Source: Panax quinquefolius
Lineage: Eukaryota > Streptophyta > Magnoliopsida > Apiales > Araliaceae
DNA length: 64,000 nucleotides
NCBI GenBank assembly: GCA_020205615.1
Contig: CM035166.1
Coordinates: 86,384,862-86,448,861, forward strand
Direction of reading: 5' to 3'
Under the pieces are notes generated by a model. The model was not told the DNA's origin. It worked only from the letters and a program-made list of their open reading frames with translations, and did not search any database. The position numbers and the translations under genes are program-made. Position 1 is the first letter of the stretch, and each line of letters begins with the position of its first letter. Positions 11,036 to 23,099 of this stretch are shown piece by piece.

Positions 11036-11850
11036 AGATTCAACTCCAGACTTTGTGTTCCTAACGATTTTGACTTGAAGCATAGAATCATGATGGAGGC
11101 ACACAACACACCGTTTGCAATCCATCCCTGGAGTACCAAAATGTATCATGATATTCGACATACATTTTGGTGGAACAATATGAAGAGAGAGATCGCGGAG
11201 TTTATCTCGAGGTGTTTAACTTGTCAACATGTAAAGGCGGAGCATCAAGTGCCAAAGGGTCCATTACAACCACTTGAGATTCGAAATGGAAGTGGGAACA
11301 CATTACTATGGATTTCACACTGTGTCTTCCCAAAGTTTCTCAAGGCATAGATGCTATTTGGGTTATTGTTGATAGATTAACCAAGTCCGCCCATTTCTTG
11401 CCTATACGTGAGACTTATTCCTCGAACGCCTTGCTCGCATGTACGTGAATGAGATTAAGAATTGTATGGCATTCCAAAGATCCATAGTTTTGGATCGTGA
11501 CCCAAGATTCACTTCACGATTTTGGGTTAGCTTGCGTAAAGCTATGGGCACGGATTTACGATCTGATTCAAGATACCATCCTCAAAGCGGACGGACAATC
11601 GAGAGGACTATTCAAACTCTTCAAGATCTATTAAGACTTTGTGTCGTAGAGATTTCAAAGGGAGTTGGGATAAGTACTTGCCATTGGTATAATTCTCCTA
11701 CAACAACAATTATCAAGCAAGTATAGGCATGGCTCCATTTGAGGCGTTGTATGGACGAAAGTGTCGTTCTCCAAAGATCTTTGGGGCGTGGTGGGAGAAA
11801 CAACGTTGTTTGGGACCGTAATTAGTACGCATTTACTGAGAAAAAGATAC
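11036..11850 (+). pseudogene. E2 integrase: zinc-binding and core domains, frameshifted
   Basis: From 11075 an open stretch gives the HHCC zinc-binding domain: HNTPFAIHPWSTKMYHDIR, FWWNNMKREI, then CLTCQHVKAEHQ, with the Cys pair spaced CX2C. The core follows in a second frame ([30 protein letters not shown], 11310-11400), where the first catalytic Asp lies in ITMDF. The later part appears as VLDRDPRFTSRFWVSL and the Glu-bearing SRYHPQSGRTIERTIQTLQDLLR (11480-11650). Several frame changes separate them. Integrase joins element DNA into the host chromosome. Confidence 0.85.
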
Positions 11851-12389
11851 AAATGATTCGGACAATATATTCAAACCTCACAAGATCGACAAAAGAGTTA
11901 TGCCGATCTTCATAGAAAGGACGTGGAGTTTAATATCGAGATCATTTATTGTTACGTGTTGCTCCATGGAAGGGAGTTACAAAGATTTGAAAGAGAGAAA
12001 AGCTCAATCCACGATTTGTTGGTCCATTTGAGATTCTCGATCGAATAGGAAATGTGGCCTATAGACTCGATTACCTCCAAGTATGTCTCGTGTTCATAAT
12101 GTTTTTCACATATCCATGCTTCAGTAAATATGTGAAAGACCCGAACCATATTATTGCGTTAGAACCTGCACGAGATAGCCAAGATTTAACGTATTTGAAG
12201 AAGTACTATTATGATCTTGGATAGGAAAGAGCATGTCCTACGCATCAAGGTTATACCACAAGTTAAGGTTTTGTGGAGAAACCATGCTATGAAGAAATGA
12301 CACGGGAGTTGGAATCGTAAATGAAAGCGAGGTATCCTCACCTTTTCAAACACCAGTATCGTATGTCAATTTCGAGGACGAAATTTCAT
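11851..12389 (+). pseudogene. E2 integrase C-terminal domain and chromodomain-like tail
   Basis: REKLNPRFVGPFEILDRIG (near 11990-12045) and KYVKDPNHII (12127-12155) are the well-known blocks of the integrase C-terminus in Tekay/Del-type elements. The tail near 12250-12350 shows VKVLWRNH-like and EEMTRELES.MKARYPHLF pieces that correspond to the end of the chromodomain. Stops and frameshifts break the region. Confidence 0.7.
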
Positions 12390-12401
12390 AAGGAGGGGAG
12401 G
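12390..12401 (+). other. Polypurine tract of E2
   Basis: AAGGAGGGGAGG immediately before the LTR start TGTAAGACC at 12403. Confidence 0.88.
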
Positions 12402-13595
12402 TTGTAAGACCCTAACTTATTATAAATAAAATCGAATTTCCTCTAATTATTATTGTGAATAATAAGGTATTAATTTGATTTAATTATCTGGTTATGGGTG
12501 AAATGTGCAAATTTTGCAAAATATGCAAGTGGTTATAAAATAATCATTGTTGTCGGGGAATATTCGTTTGGTCTTGGAATATTCTTGTTGTCGGGGAGTA
12601 TTCATACAACGGCGCAGTCATTTGTGGGCCCCATAATAGAATAATTGTCGGATGAAGAAAACGACAAGTTTGAGTTTTTATAAATAACGGCGTAGTTGTT
12701 ACCGTTAACATTGTTGGAATACCTGGTGGTTAAAATACAGTAATACGCGTGGATGCACAATATTGATGAATTATTGATCCTTACCTAAGAAGGCACTACT
12801 CAATAATTGTTACAGTAGTTACTGTTCAATATTTTATTTTACTGATTCAATAATTGCTTCGTTGATATTTTATATTATTGTTGTTTCAATAATTGTCATC
12901 GACAAGATTTTCCATTATCGATCAATAATTCATATTATTTGAATAATATTATTAGATAGCATTATTGGCAATGTCTAGAAAGTTACATCAGGAGAGAGGT
13001 TTGTTCACCTAATTCGCTGGCCAAGAAGGAGAAATTTTATTCGAAAACCCCTCTTTCACAGGAACTACTGGTTCATCATAAATGTGATCAGTAATATTAT
13101 TTGTGAATAATAAATTATTGATTCATATGATAAGGAAATATTTATTTTATGTGGATATAAATGTTGGATATATTTATTGTGGTTAAAATGAAAGAGTTAA
13201 TGTTGAGGTGTTTTATCAAGATTTTTTGTTTGAATGAAGGTATTAAAAATTAAACCAAAGATTTTTTGAGATATATTGCATGAGTTATAATTTTTAATCC
13301 GACCGTTGGATCGTTGTAATTTTTGGATATGTTATACATATATAAGTTGAGTATATATTCACAAATTTTGAACCGTTAAAAATGAACGAATGATTTGTTA
13401 TGAATTTTAAGAGGTGACTGATTCGGAAATTAGGTTTATAAATGATTTTGGTGAAAAATTCTAGAATTGGTGGGCCCCACTTTTGGTTGGTGAAGAAATG
13501 TGCTGAATTTTATTTCAAATGTGGTGGGTGGGAATAGTAGCAGGTAAAGTCATCAGGTTGCAGGTTAAGTCTGCTTCGGCGTGCTAACATTTTCC

Positions 13596-13603
13596 TATAA
13601 ATA
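13596..13603 (+). promoter_or_regulatory. TATA box of E2 3' LTR
   Basis: TATAAATA in TTTCCTATAAATAAAGG, followed 45 bases later by TCTCTCTTTCTCTCTCTAG. Confidence 0.75.
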
Positions 13604-13778
13604 AAGGGATAAGTTAGAATTGAAAATCACACCAGAAACAAGTTTTCTCTCTTTCTCTCTCTAGATTATTGAGTGTATTTTGTGAGTATTTAGATACTTT
13701 GTGAGTTTTTATTCATCAGTACAAGTTTCCTTCAAATTTTTATACCGATATTACGATCGTAAGCATCGATATTTTGAG

Positions 13779-14449
13779 GTAAGGGGTGTTATATTCTTCT
13801 TAAAATGATATTTTCTTTAATATCATTATATCCTAGAAATGTTGGTATGAACTTTTTATCAAATTTGGAACTTTTTGTGTGTCAGTTACTATTCACGTAT
13901 ACCTTTAGACTATTCACTTAATACGGTGCATTATTATTAGAAAAATGAAATTTTCTCCTTTTTGTCCAAGATGTCTATTATGGTTAATATCTTTGATTGT
14001 ATCCATGTTTTGATCTTTATTCTTGAATTTTGCTTCAAAATTGGTTATTATGGAGTATTATTGATCTTGGATAAACTGTTATACTTAATCCCTACTAATT
14101 GTCCTTCTTCCTCATTTGGATTCGTTTTCTTTAAAATATTTTTCATCATCCTCAATCCTAAATGATGATATTACTAAATATCTTCGGCCTGTAGTGCAAA
14201 GATAAATGATTAACTGATGAATATCTTTGGCCCGTAGTGCAAAGATGAACAGGTGTTGAGATGAACATGACCAACTGGTGATATAAATGAATATCTTTGG
14301 CCTGTAGTGCAAAGATGAATATTTGATTAAAGATGTATATTGATTGTTGTTACAGGGATAAAATATTGATGATGGACTTTTAAATCTTAGAAGATAGTAG
14401 AACTCATTCTCTACTTGACTCTTCTAATGGATTGCTGTTTCTTCCGCAG
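13779..14449 (+). other. Putative leader intron in E2 LTR
   Basis: Donor TTTGAG|GTAAGG and acceptor TGTTTCTTCCGCAG frame 671 bases that include the hairpin repeats. E1 keeps the same donor (GAG|GTAAGG, minus 4679); S and Y keep related donor and acceptor pairs. RNA evidence is lacking. Confidence 0.45.
14174..14330 (+). repeat. Three hairpin repeats with core GTAGTGCA in E2 LTR
   Basis: Copies of ATATCTTTGGCC(T/C)GTAGTGCAAAGAT at about 14178, 14221 and 14290. The arms ATCTTTG and CAAAGAT pair perfectly in the last two; the first has one change. Confidence 0.8.
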
Positions 14450-14884
14450 TTGTAGATTTAAAACTTGTTGTCTATTATATTTTATCGATTTTTCCCGTGA
14501 ACACTAATGATAATTTGTTGTATATTATCTTAGTCATAATATTCTTTACTGGGCTAGTTGAGCTCACCCTTTTCCTTTTTGTTCCATTTTTTTCTTCTCG
14601 GGAGGTGAGAACATAGCAGGATCTAATCGGGTATGGAGTGATGGTTCTAGAAAGATGTTTTATAAATCCTCACTATTTCTATAAAATAGTGTTTGAATAA
14701 TTGTAATGAGGGCTTATTTGAGTGTGGATATTGTCTAGAAGACAATATTTGTATTTAAACTTACAAAGATGTGTTATCGTGATTTTGCACGACAATCAGT
14801 ATTATTGAAGTTGTAGTTTGCTTTTCGTACCATGTATTTGGCGACTCGGAATGGGTGTTGTATACCTATTTTGGGGGCGCCACA

Positions 14885-17800
14885 AGATCGGGTACTAGGA
14901 GAATCCGGAAGAAATGTCGGCAACCCAAAGAACGGGCTCCTCCTCGTCAGAGGTATCGATGTCCTCCATAGGCTCTACATCATCGACTCGCTATCCCAGA
15001 TCGCAGATACTATCGCACCGATAAAATCTCTGTCTCCATCCATGCGGAATACTCGCAGAACAACTGGACGATCGATAGAAAAAGCGCCTATCTCACGCCG
15101 ATCCCAACAAGCATACACACACGGATCGGTCCTCTGTTGAGAGATATCGGAAGTCAACGCCGACCTATCGCCTCGTAAGGATGAAAATCGAACGGGGTCG
15201 AATCTGCGACATCACGGCCATGGGTGATAGTAGTCACGCCCTCAAGCCGCCTAGAGAGGAGGAAGTCCATGCCCGGAGAGTGAGTAATGAAGTCGTATGG
15301 TGAGCAAAGCCCCGAGCACGGCAATATGCTAAATGGATCTCTGATATCTGCCAAAAATGCGGACCAAGATAGAGCATCTGTACACTCCGATGGCTGAAAG
15401 GAGTATGACATGGCTACATCATGGGTGAACCAATACCCATGCCATCTAAGGGTACCAACCAGTCTCAAGTGTGACATAAACCACATATACAGCATGACCG
15501 AACTACCCGTAAAAACTCATGTCGGGTAAGTACAGCAGTAGGATGCTGATCGTAGGGTCTCTGTTACAATCATAGGTACAATGGTGCGACCCTCTCTAAG
15601 AGCTCTCACGGCCATAACCACACCAATGTCTATCTCATCAATATAACGCGACATATAGACATATGACAGTACGCATAACATCAGTACATCAACCCTGGCC
15701 AAACGCCAATGGTCCTCCAGTGCGGTAAAATTCCCGGAATATCATGAATAACTATCCTCCGAGCCAAATCGCCGCAAAAAAATTTGGGATATCACGTGGC
15801 TAGATGTCACCGTCTCGCACTACTCTGGCCGCAATCTCGTGAGAGTCATGAACCGTCTACTCATGTCTCCCAAAGCCAGATGCACGCAAGGTCTGTCTAA
15901 AGGCAACATCGTCAATCATGCATACTCCTACAGAGTAGGAGTCAACTCATGGGTACCAAATCGGAATACCTACCTATCCGGTAGCCAATGTTATAGCATC
16001 CCGTCTACAAACCCTACGGGAACCTGAAACATCAATAAAGTCATGGTACGTCGCAAAGAATCGATCTACAAGCCACCCCGTCTGCGGTGGTGACATGCTA
16101 TCATACCACGATCGTATACCCAATACCACCACTGACGGTGGGGTATGATCTATACGGCTAACTATCGAAGAAGACATCTGTGCGGGCCGTGTCATAAGAC
16201 CATCCAGGGGTCAATGCCGAATATCTCTGGACAAACATACATATGCATAACATGATACATGTATAACAAATAATGGATGGCAATATGATATAGGGAATGG
16301 AAAAAACGGTGCATACATTCCTAAGTATATAATCATCTAACACATCATCTCTGTGCAGCTACAAATACAGGGAAATGGGGTACAACCACTCAATATCTAA
16401 CAGAGGCCTATCAAAAGATGTAACGAGAATACACATCAGAAGAAGACCAAGGTGTCGATGTCCACATCATCAATCCTGTCAACCTGATGTAACTCCTCCT
16501 GAGTCACTAGATCTCTATCAACAGGGATGTCAGACCTATAAAGAAGAGGATCTACGCCGGTAAAACTGAATGGGTCATCTGAGGGGCCAGCGCCTGAGCT
16601 GGAAGGAACGAATGACTCCGCCTCTGCTGGATCTCTGCCCAAATGCTGGATAAATATATGTCCATGATCCAACTGCTGGGTCAAGCTATCAATCTGGGTT
16701 ATATGAGTCGGATCTCGGAGACAAGCTATCCAATCCGTCATCATCAAGGATCCTGGAACCATATCTCCCACAAACTGTGTGGCGTGGGACTGGGCTTCAA
16801 TAGTGCGAGGGGACCACCATCACTGGAACATCTCCTGAGTACATGGACCCTCTGATAATGCAAAATCGTTAACCCCCAACAATGGGATATTAGTGACGGG
16901 TGACTGTGAGACAGGCCAATGACGCCTGGCAGGAGGTAAGATCGGTATACGGATCTCCCCTGTGGTGCTCCTAATAGCACGCTCTCCTGAATAGAGCTCC
17001 CAGCCTCCATCTGTGAAGAGAGGAATTCTCCTGGTGGAAATCAAATACTCGACTCAATCGGTGTCCATTCTCAAAGCCGATGGTCAAATGTTCCCCGAAT
17101 AGGAATCCATGTAATGGTGTCACCGTCAACAACTCCACTCAGATAGGCAAATGAGTGAATCCCTCAGCCATGAGGGACCTCTCCAAGAAAATAGAATGGT
17201 GTCATTGTCGTCCTCGTGGATAGGTATCTAAACCTAACACACTCACAGGACACAAGCATTGGACCCTCTCATAGGCCCAAAACTGCCAACACAATGGCAA
17301 AACATCTGCTATCAGTAAACACTCTTAACCTATGAATGGGAAAAGACAAGAGAAATACTCACGAGCAGAAATGGGTAAATCCTAGCCAAGCCTCTATTAA
17401 ACCTCGTGAGATGATAACGCATACCCCAGAGGAAATAGGCAAAGGTATAGGAGCCCCAATCATACTCTCTAATACGGTCCACATCACGCGTGGCGCTGAT
17501 CAAAGCAAAGGATACCGTAGAAGAGTTATCTTCTATGAAGCAGTCTCGAATGATCATCAGGAACAATCGCCGCAGAACGCGATCCCTGATTCTGACATCA
17601 TTATGCATGGGCTCACTCAAAAGCCCACTCATAGCATCTACGCTCAAAGGACTTGAAAGGACAGTCCTGCCTTTGAGCGCCTCCGCCGGAACTCCTAATA
17701 AGGATCTGACCGCAGTAGGGGTAATATTCGCCATGCAAGGCACTGGCTCCCCTCCAAACTCCATGCCTGTGATAAAATTGCTAATCCATAGGCATCATCA

Positions 17801-18390
17801 TCACCTCGCAATCCAGCAGATGGAGTGACTGAGTCTGATGAAACCATCGCTCAGACAATGCCCTGAGGTAACCCCAGGGACAACGACGGGGAATGATGGA
17901 GAAAAATGCCCCAAATCCCCACTCACGCACCACCGCTCTATAGTCGGGATGAAGGTTACCGTACATGGAGTGAATTTGAACCAGCCTCGAGGTCGTGTAA
18001 AAATCAGAACCCGCATGAAATGCAGATCAACATCAAAACCCTTTAATCCTCATCAATAGGAAAGAAGGAAGATCAAAGTCTAACGCCATACCTCGTTAGC
18101 ATGCAAATACATCGATGGATGTCTCGCTTTCAAATCACCCAAAGCAGCCTGGGTTTGCCACTGAATACTAGGTAGCTCCCTCACGAGGAACATGTGTGCA
18201 AGCAGAGCGGATCCTCAATCGGAATATCCGCCTCGCCCTCAACGCTCCGCACATCTACCCCGACAGATTTAATCACGGCCTCCACCAACCGACGAGGCTG
18301 TCTAACAGAACGGGGACGAGGCACTTCGGAAGCCCTCCGTCGTATGCCAGAAGTGGTCCTATGAGAACTACTCGGCTGATCCAGATCCAT
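14885..18390 (-). pseudogene. Plant mobile domain (PMD, aminotransferase-like) protein gene remnant, antisense
   Basis: Read on the minus strand. A plausible start is MDLDQPSSSHRTT (18390) with an Arg-rich N-terminus, then ELPSIQWQTQAALGDLKARHPS ending at a good donor GAG|GTATGG (18091). The PMD core follows in pieces: VVREWGFGAFFSIIP, ALSERWFHQTQSLHLLDCE and MMMPMD (17960-17785), then after a 2-base shift ITGMEFGGEPVP, TPTAVRSLLGVP and IREYDWGSYTFAYFLWGMRY (17764-17380), then QFWAYERV near 17275-17296. These match the family pattern ERW...FHL..E.MTPLDF.AITGL.FGGEPIP and DWG.A.LAYLY, known to me from PMD proteins. Further open pieces to 14885 are likely C-terminal exons (16771-16436, Ser/Asp-rich). 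Breaks and missing splice sites suggest a pseudogene. Cut at its 3' end by E2. It could instead be an extra ORF of a Tat-type element. Confidence 0.6.
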
Positions 18391-19445
18391 CAATATCTGA
18401 ACAACAAGTCTCCAAATCACCTCACAAAGGGTGTGGTATTTCCTTAACTGAAGCTTTCTAAAATGCATTTATGTCTATATGCATGCATGCATTTACTTTA
18501 ACATATAATAGAGTTAAAATGCATGACTACCCAATGCCTACATTTGGAAAAATTTTGCCATAGTCCCCTTTGAAAATAGGACTATCCACATGCACACAGG
18601 CATGTCTATGTGGCCATTCAGTAGCACACCTGCCCCAAAGACATATACATAATATATGCATTAAAAATCAAAATCATCATACATAAGGTCAACCACAATA
18701 CTAGGAGTACTTTGCCTTTCTACCTTTTGCTCATTGGACCTCAAATAGGACAAAAAATAGCAGAAAAAGATGCCAATTTGACTATCTCAAAAGTTAAATT
18801 TTTTCACATCATTATGTTCAGCATGGTTTAAAACTAACATTTACTATGTTGAATATTTTTTATCAAGTCATTTGTGCATACATAATCACTACTATGTGTT
18901 TAGATGCATTTCATGTGATAACTTACAATCCAACGAATAAAAACTGGAAAAATACATGCATACGTTACCAGGATGGTATAGAACACTTGTGCGGTGACAG
19001 AATTTGCAGAAAATAGCCCGAACTCAGCAGATCTGAAAGAGGCTCACAGATTTTCCTTCGCGCGACAAGTTGGAAGTGACTTGTGAAACCAACCTGCTGG
19101 AATTTATCATCCGTGATTGGTCGCAGTCCAAGCCCACATTGCACGCGCAGCAAAGAAGTGCACTCACGACACCCCTATATGGGTCCCACCCCTCCAGCTC
19201 GGTCCATTCGAGTTGGAAAGGAGTTCTTGCGGATTAGAAAAGTCAAATCGGAAATAAAAATGACACGCGATTGAGCAAAACAGCATACAATCCTGGTCTT
19301 CTCAAATGAGACTTTGAATCTGTACATCACTCATTGGTAGTCACCTAAACACAAGGTATACCCCGCCGATGATCTCAGTTGTCACGAATCACATATGGCA
19401 ATACCTTATACAGACCCGATGCCGCCAACTCCAGGTCGTTACCCT
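18391..19445. other. Non-coding stretch upstream of the PMD remnant
   Basis: AT-rich sequence with repeats of GCATGCATGCATT near 18478-18495 and no believable ORF. Short open frames at 18965-19274 on both strands show no recognisable motifs. It could be promoter or 3' UTR of the surrounding element. Confidence 0.4.
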
Positions 19446-19575
19446 ACGTGAGTCCCTGACGGGGGTAACAACGTGAGTCCTCGACGGGGGTTACAACGTG
19501 AGTCCCCGATGGGGGTTACAACGTGAGTCCCCGACGGGGGTTACAACGTAAAGCCCCGGCAGGGGATTACCACGT
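19446..19575. repeat. GC-rich 25-bp tandem repeat, five units
   Basis: Units start at 19446, 19471, 19496, 19521 and 19546. The unit is ACGTGAGTCCCCGACGGGGG plus TTACA. CCCCGACGGGG inside each unit can form a short hairpin. Single-base changes accumulate in the outer units. Confidence 0.9.
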
Positions 19576-19579
19576 ACAT

Positions 19580-19925
19580 TCAAGTCGTTGACACACATAT
19601 CAACGAAGGTCAAGCAGCCTTAACGTTATCTCAGCCGATAGCAATTAAACCTATCAGAGCTCTAGAGCTATTCGAGGATTTCATGCTCGATTACTCATAT
19701 TCCCCCAGCGGATCCCCGGCGGGAGTCACAATACAATGTTCCGTTGATTTACACCTCAGTGAAGGTCAAGCAACCTTGACAATCTACTCACAGAGTCTCA
19801 GCCGTTGATTCACACGTCAGCGAAGGTCAAACAGCCTTGACAGTATATCCCACAGGATGTTTCAGCCGTTGATTCACATTTCGATGAAGCACACGTCAAC
19901 GAAGGTCAGGCATCCCTGATATCAT
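19580..19925. repeat. Degenerate repeat of about 62 bp (CCGTTGATTCACA.. CGAAGGTCA)
   Basis: Copies begin near 19741, 19803 and 19865 with the strings CCGTTGATTCACA and GAAGGTCAA.CA.CCTTGA; a more distant copy lies at 19583-19640. GGTCAA..CCTTGAC is partly self-complementary. Confidence 0.75.
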
Positions 19926-21597
19926 TTGTTGTTGGCAGTAAATCCAACAGATTCTTGACATATCCTGGCAATACTAACCAGGAAAGGTCAATGTTATCAA
20001 AAGAGGATAGATGATGGAATATGTTATACACATCCTCAAACAGATCAAACTTTATCCCCACAGATCTCTTACATATAAGAGGTACATCTTCAGGATCAAG
20101 TCATAATTGAAGACACAGGGATTTGGTGATAACTCCAACATCAACATCCTAATGATTCGGACTTACACATCGAATCCGGTCAAGATCGCCAATCCCCAAT
20201 TGAAGCAACAGGATCCAAAGAATCATCCCCAAAGATGTGGGCTACAACCCCGCATACACATGCATCATGCATTTACATCATTTTCTACCCATAGTACCAT
20301 GTTTGTCTTGTTGCGCTTTCAAGTGTCTAGGATTCTTTATCCTACCCACGCATCTCCATGCATGAGTATGATAAAGAGGGCATCTCTGAGACACTCAAAA
20401 TTTTCTGTATTTCATCGTCACTAATATCATAGGAGGATGATTCATCTTTAAGAGAGAACCCCGAAAGACAATCCATATCCATACCGGATACTACCGGAAG
20501 TTCAGCATCAACCCCGGATCACAACTGGGAGTAACAATTCCAACCTCGGAGATAACCCCGACGCGTGAAGATCCAATACCGGAACACACACCGGAGAAGA
20601 CCGATTAATCTCGGAGATAACCCCGAGGTATCCGGGCCTCTCGCCCCAACCACGGGAATAGCCACCAACCTGGTGATAACCCCAAGGAATGCGCTTTGGT
20701 GATAACCTTTAAATGCTTGTTTCAAATGCAACCAGCTTCAATCTCGACGCTCACAACGAGATACACTGTACCAACCCAGCGACAACATCGGGAAGACAAG
20801 CGCACCTCAAAGATGACAAGGACCTTCAACAATTGCAGTAGTCCAATCTCAGCGAAGTCTGAGCAACGTCTGCTTTATCAGCCCAATCCGGCGATAACAC
20901 CGGTGAGGGGCAACATCGTCATCTAGCTAACGCGATGCCACGCCACGTCGTCTCAACAACTCTACGCAACGATGTCCCACAAGACTAACCAATCCCGAGT
21001 GACTATTGTCCGAGGTAACGGATGAAAGTTGAAGCTTGAAGACCAGAGGGCATCGTCCCATCTTCAATGACTTCGTACAAACTCTAATCCCATGCCATCG
21101 TACAACTCTCGACAACGGCGGTCCGAAATAGGTCATGTATACCTCAAACGGATGCCCGGATTGCACTTCTGAAAGTTTGAGTGGACATTACAGTGCCCGA
21201 GTGCACGTACTTCGAGACAACCCGACCCAAAAAACCCTGGCCCACCCGGGTTGCCTCTGGTACACCTGCGGCTAAATTGCCTAGAAATAGAGGGTTTGGG
21301 CTACACATTTTGCAAGAGAAAAAGGCGAGGAAGCCCTGCCCAATTTGCTCTGCACTCACCCCATGCAGTGTACTTTCCCCTTTTAAACACCTGTGAGCTC
21401 ATATATAACCCTTTTGTACCTACAAAAGTCAGTGTTTACCCACTCTAAAGATATAGAAGTCTTTTTTTGGCAATCATTGTAAGCCTTCTCTCACACACCG
21501 TAGAGTCTTTCTCTTCATCTCTCGCACACACCCTTCTACACATTGAGAGTCGTGTGTTTGCTTTTGCCGGACTTTGGTCCGTGGTTTCATTTCATCA

Positions 21598-21598
<1 letters not shown>
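19926..21598. other. Non-coding, dispersed GATAACCCCG / ACCGG motifs
   Basis: No ORF of coding character. Between 20500 and 20910 the words GGAGATAACCCCGA, GGTGATAACCCCAAG and GGCGATAACACCGG recur at irregular spacing. This and the blocks around it look like the non-coding part of a large Tat/Ogre-type LTR element. Confidence 0.45.
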
Positions 21599-21658
<60 letters not shown>

Positions 21659-21728
21659 TATTGACTAATATCATCGAAGTTATGCCTCGATTGAGCCTGA
21701 ATTTGATGGCCCTCGAGCGTTTATTTGC

Positions 21729-21783
<55 letters not shown>

Positions 21784-21833
21784 CTTTGTGTCAAATTTTG
21801 TTCGATGAGCCTAGACTTGATGCAGTGCGTATC

Positions 21834-21894
<61 letters not shown>

Positions 21895-21957
21895 TTATAT
21901 ATATTAACTGTGTGTGAACTTTGTTTGATGAGCCTAGATTTTGATGCCTGCGTTATC

Positions 21958-21992
<35 letters not shown>

Positions 21993-22058
21993 TTATATAT
22001 ATTAACGTGTATATCGATTTTTGTCGATGAGCCCTGACATTTGATGCGTTTGTTTATC

Positions 22059-22124
<66 letters not shown>

Positions 22125-22267
22125 TATATTAGCTGTGTGTCGAATCTGCTCGATGAGCTCGGATTTTACATCCCATGCGTTTATTCGCTTTTATATATAT
22201 ATAATTATATATATGAATCGTGGTCGAACTCGCTGTTCGATGAGCCCGGATTTGACATCCGACATCC

Positions 22268-22319
<52 letters not shown>
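21599..22319. repeat. Composite tandem array: seven (TA)n blocks separated by a conserved 57-75 bp spacer
   Basis: (TA)n runs lie at about 21599-21661, 21736-21781, 21838-21905, 21961-22004, 22062-22130, 22192-22216 and 22267-22319. The six spacers share TTAACTGTGTGTCGAA..TGTTCGATGAGCC.GGATTTGATG..TGCGTTTATCGCTTT in whole or part. So the microsatellite is a fixed part of a longer repeat unit of roughly 100-125 bases. The long Tyr-Ile open frames here are translation of (TA)n and not genes. Confidence 0.9.
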
Positions 22320-22320
<1 letters not shown>

Positions 22321-22590
22321 CCCATTCGAGTTTACTTGGTGGTGGTTGATCGCTTTATGACTTTCTTTACGCTTTCATCTCCGCCTGGAGTTTACTTTGT
22401 GGCGTTGATCGCTTTGTATGACTTTATTTACATTTTGTCCTACTGGAGTTTCCTTCGTGGCGGTTGACCGTATTCTGACTTTATTTACGTTTGTCATTCC
22501 GCCTCGGAGTTTCCTCCGTGGTGATTGATAGCTTTTTGACTTTATTTACATTTCTGATCCCCCATGGAGGTGCTTCGTGGTTGGGGATCA
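22320..22590. repeat. Tandem repeat of about 60 bp, four to five units
   Basis: Each unit has GGAGTTTCCTTCGTGGCGGTTGAT, cut here at 20: GGAGTTTCCTTCGTGGCGGT, then a GACTTTATTTAC segment and a C-rich end. Units start near 22326, 22385, 22445, 22506 and a partial one at 22566. Confidence 0.8.
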
Positions 22591-23099
22591 TGTCTGTATA
22601 TATATATTTATAGCTTTTATATATATACCGCCATCGCTTTCATATAAATTGCATGATTCAGGCGCTTTAGGAATCATGTGATCACACATTCATCCCATTG
22701 AATCTAGATTCGGTTCCCATGATGGACATTTTCAGCTGTAAGCAACTTGTAAATTATTCTGCGGTGTCTGAATTTCCTCAGAGGGTTTCCATACCCACGA
22801 GGAAGTCAGCATTATTTTGTATATTATTTTCGTATGGATGCCTCGCATCTGTCAAATAAAATCAATCAAGCCGAACACTTAATAAAATGGGAGTGTAAAA
22901 GGTCTCAATTACTATTGAGCATCAGGGTTTGAAAAACCTTTTTTATAAAACATCATTGCTATATCTTGCTAAAAACTGAATTTTTACATAAATTCAAACC
23001 CCACGTGTATATAGGTTCGAACGAGGCCTCGTGACTACTTCCAAATAACAAACACATCGACCCACACACACACACACATTCGAGATAATAGTTTCTTGA
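22591..23099. other. Non-coding, TA-rich then mixed sequence
   Basis: Two short (TA)n runs near 22597-22629, then unique-looking sequence and a (AC)n stretch at 23055-23075. No gene seen. Probably U3/R of the Tat-like LTR. Confidence 0.4.

Larger units (their letters stand above)
6128..14884 (+). mobile_element. E2: Tekay-type Ty3/gypsy element, plus strand, split by E1 and solo LTR S
   Basis: The visible part runs protease C-terminus, RT, (S insertion), RNase H, integrase, polypurine tract and a complete 3' LTR. The 5' LTR, gag and start of protease must lie left of the window, beyond E1. The 3' LTR ends CGCCACA at 14884; AGATC follows as the presumed target duplication, but its partner is out of view. 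RT is the best preserved coding stretch in the window, with only a single stop in 250 codons. Integrase is frameshifted. Type (Tekay/Del) is inferred from long LTRs and an integrase tail of the VKVLWR.H / EEMTRELE kind. Confidence 0.85.
12403..14884 (+). repeat. E2 3' LTR, 2482 bp
   Basis: Begins TGTAAGACCC after the polypurine tract and ends TTGGGGGCGCCACA. Contains TATA box, pyrimidine-rich leader, a likely leader intron and three GTAGTGCA hairpin repeats. The sequence is the same subfamily as the E1 LTRs. Small open frames inside (such as 13962-14165) have no coding character. Confidence 0.9.

Noticed and set aside
14885..18390. Functional host PMD gene
   Set aside because: Frame shifts within the core, missing splice signals at some breaks, truncation by E2 and the repeat surroundings favour a dead copy.
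19446..19575. CRISPR-like regular repeats
   Set aside because: Units are head to tail without spacers, and the window is plant DNA.
21467..22467. Long open frames rich in Tyr-Ile repeats
   Set aside because: They are translations of (TA)n runs, which have no stops in some frames.
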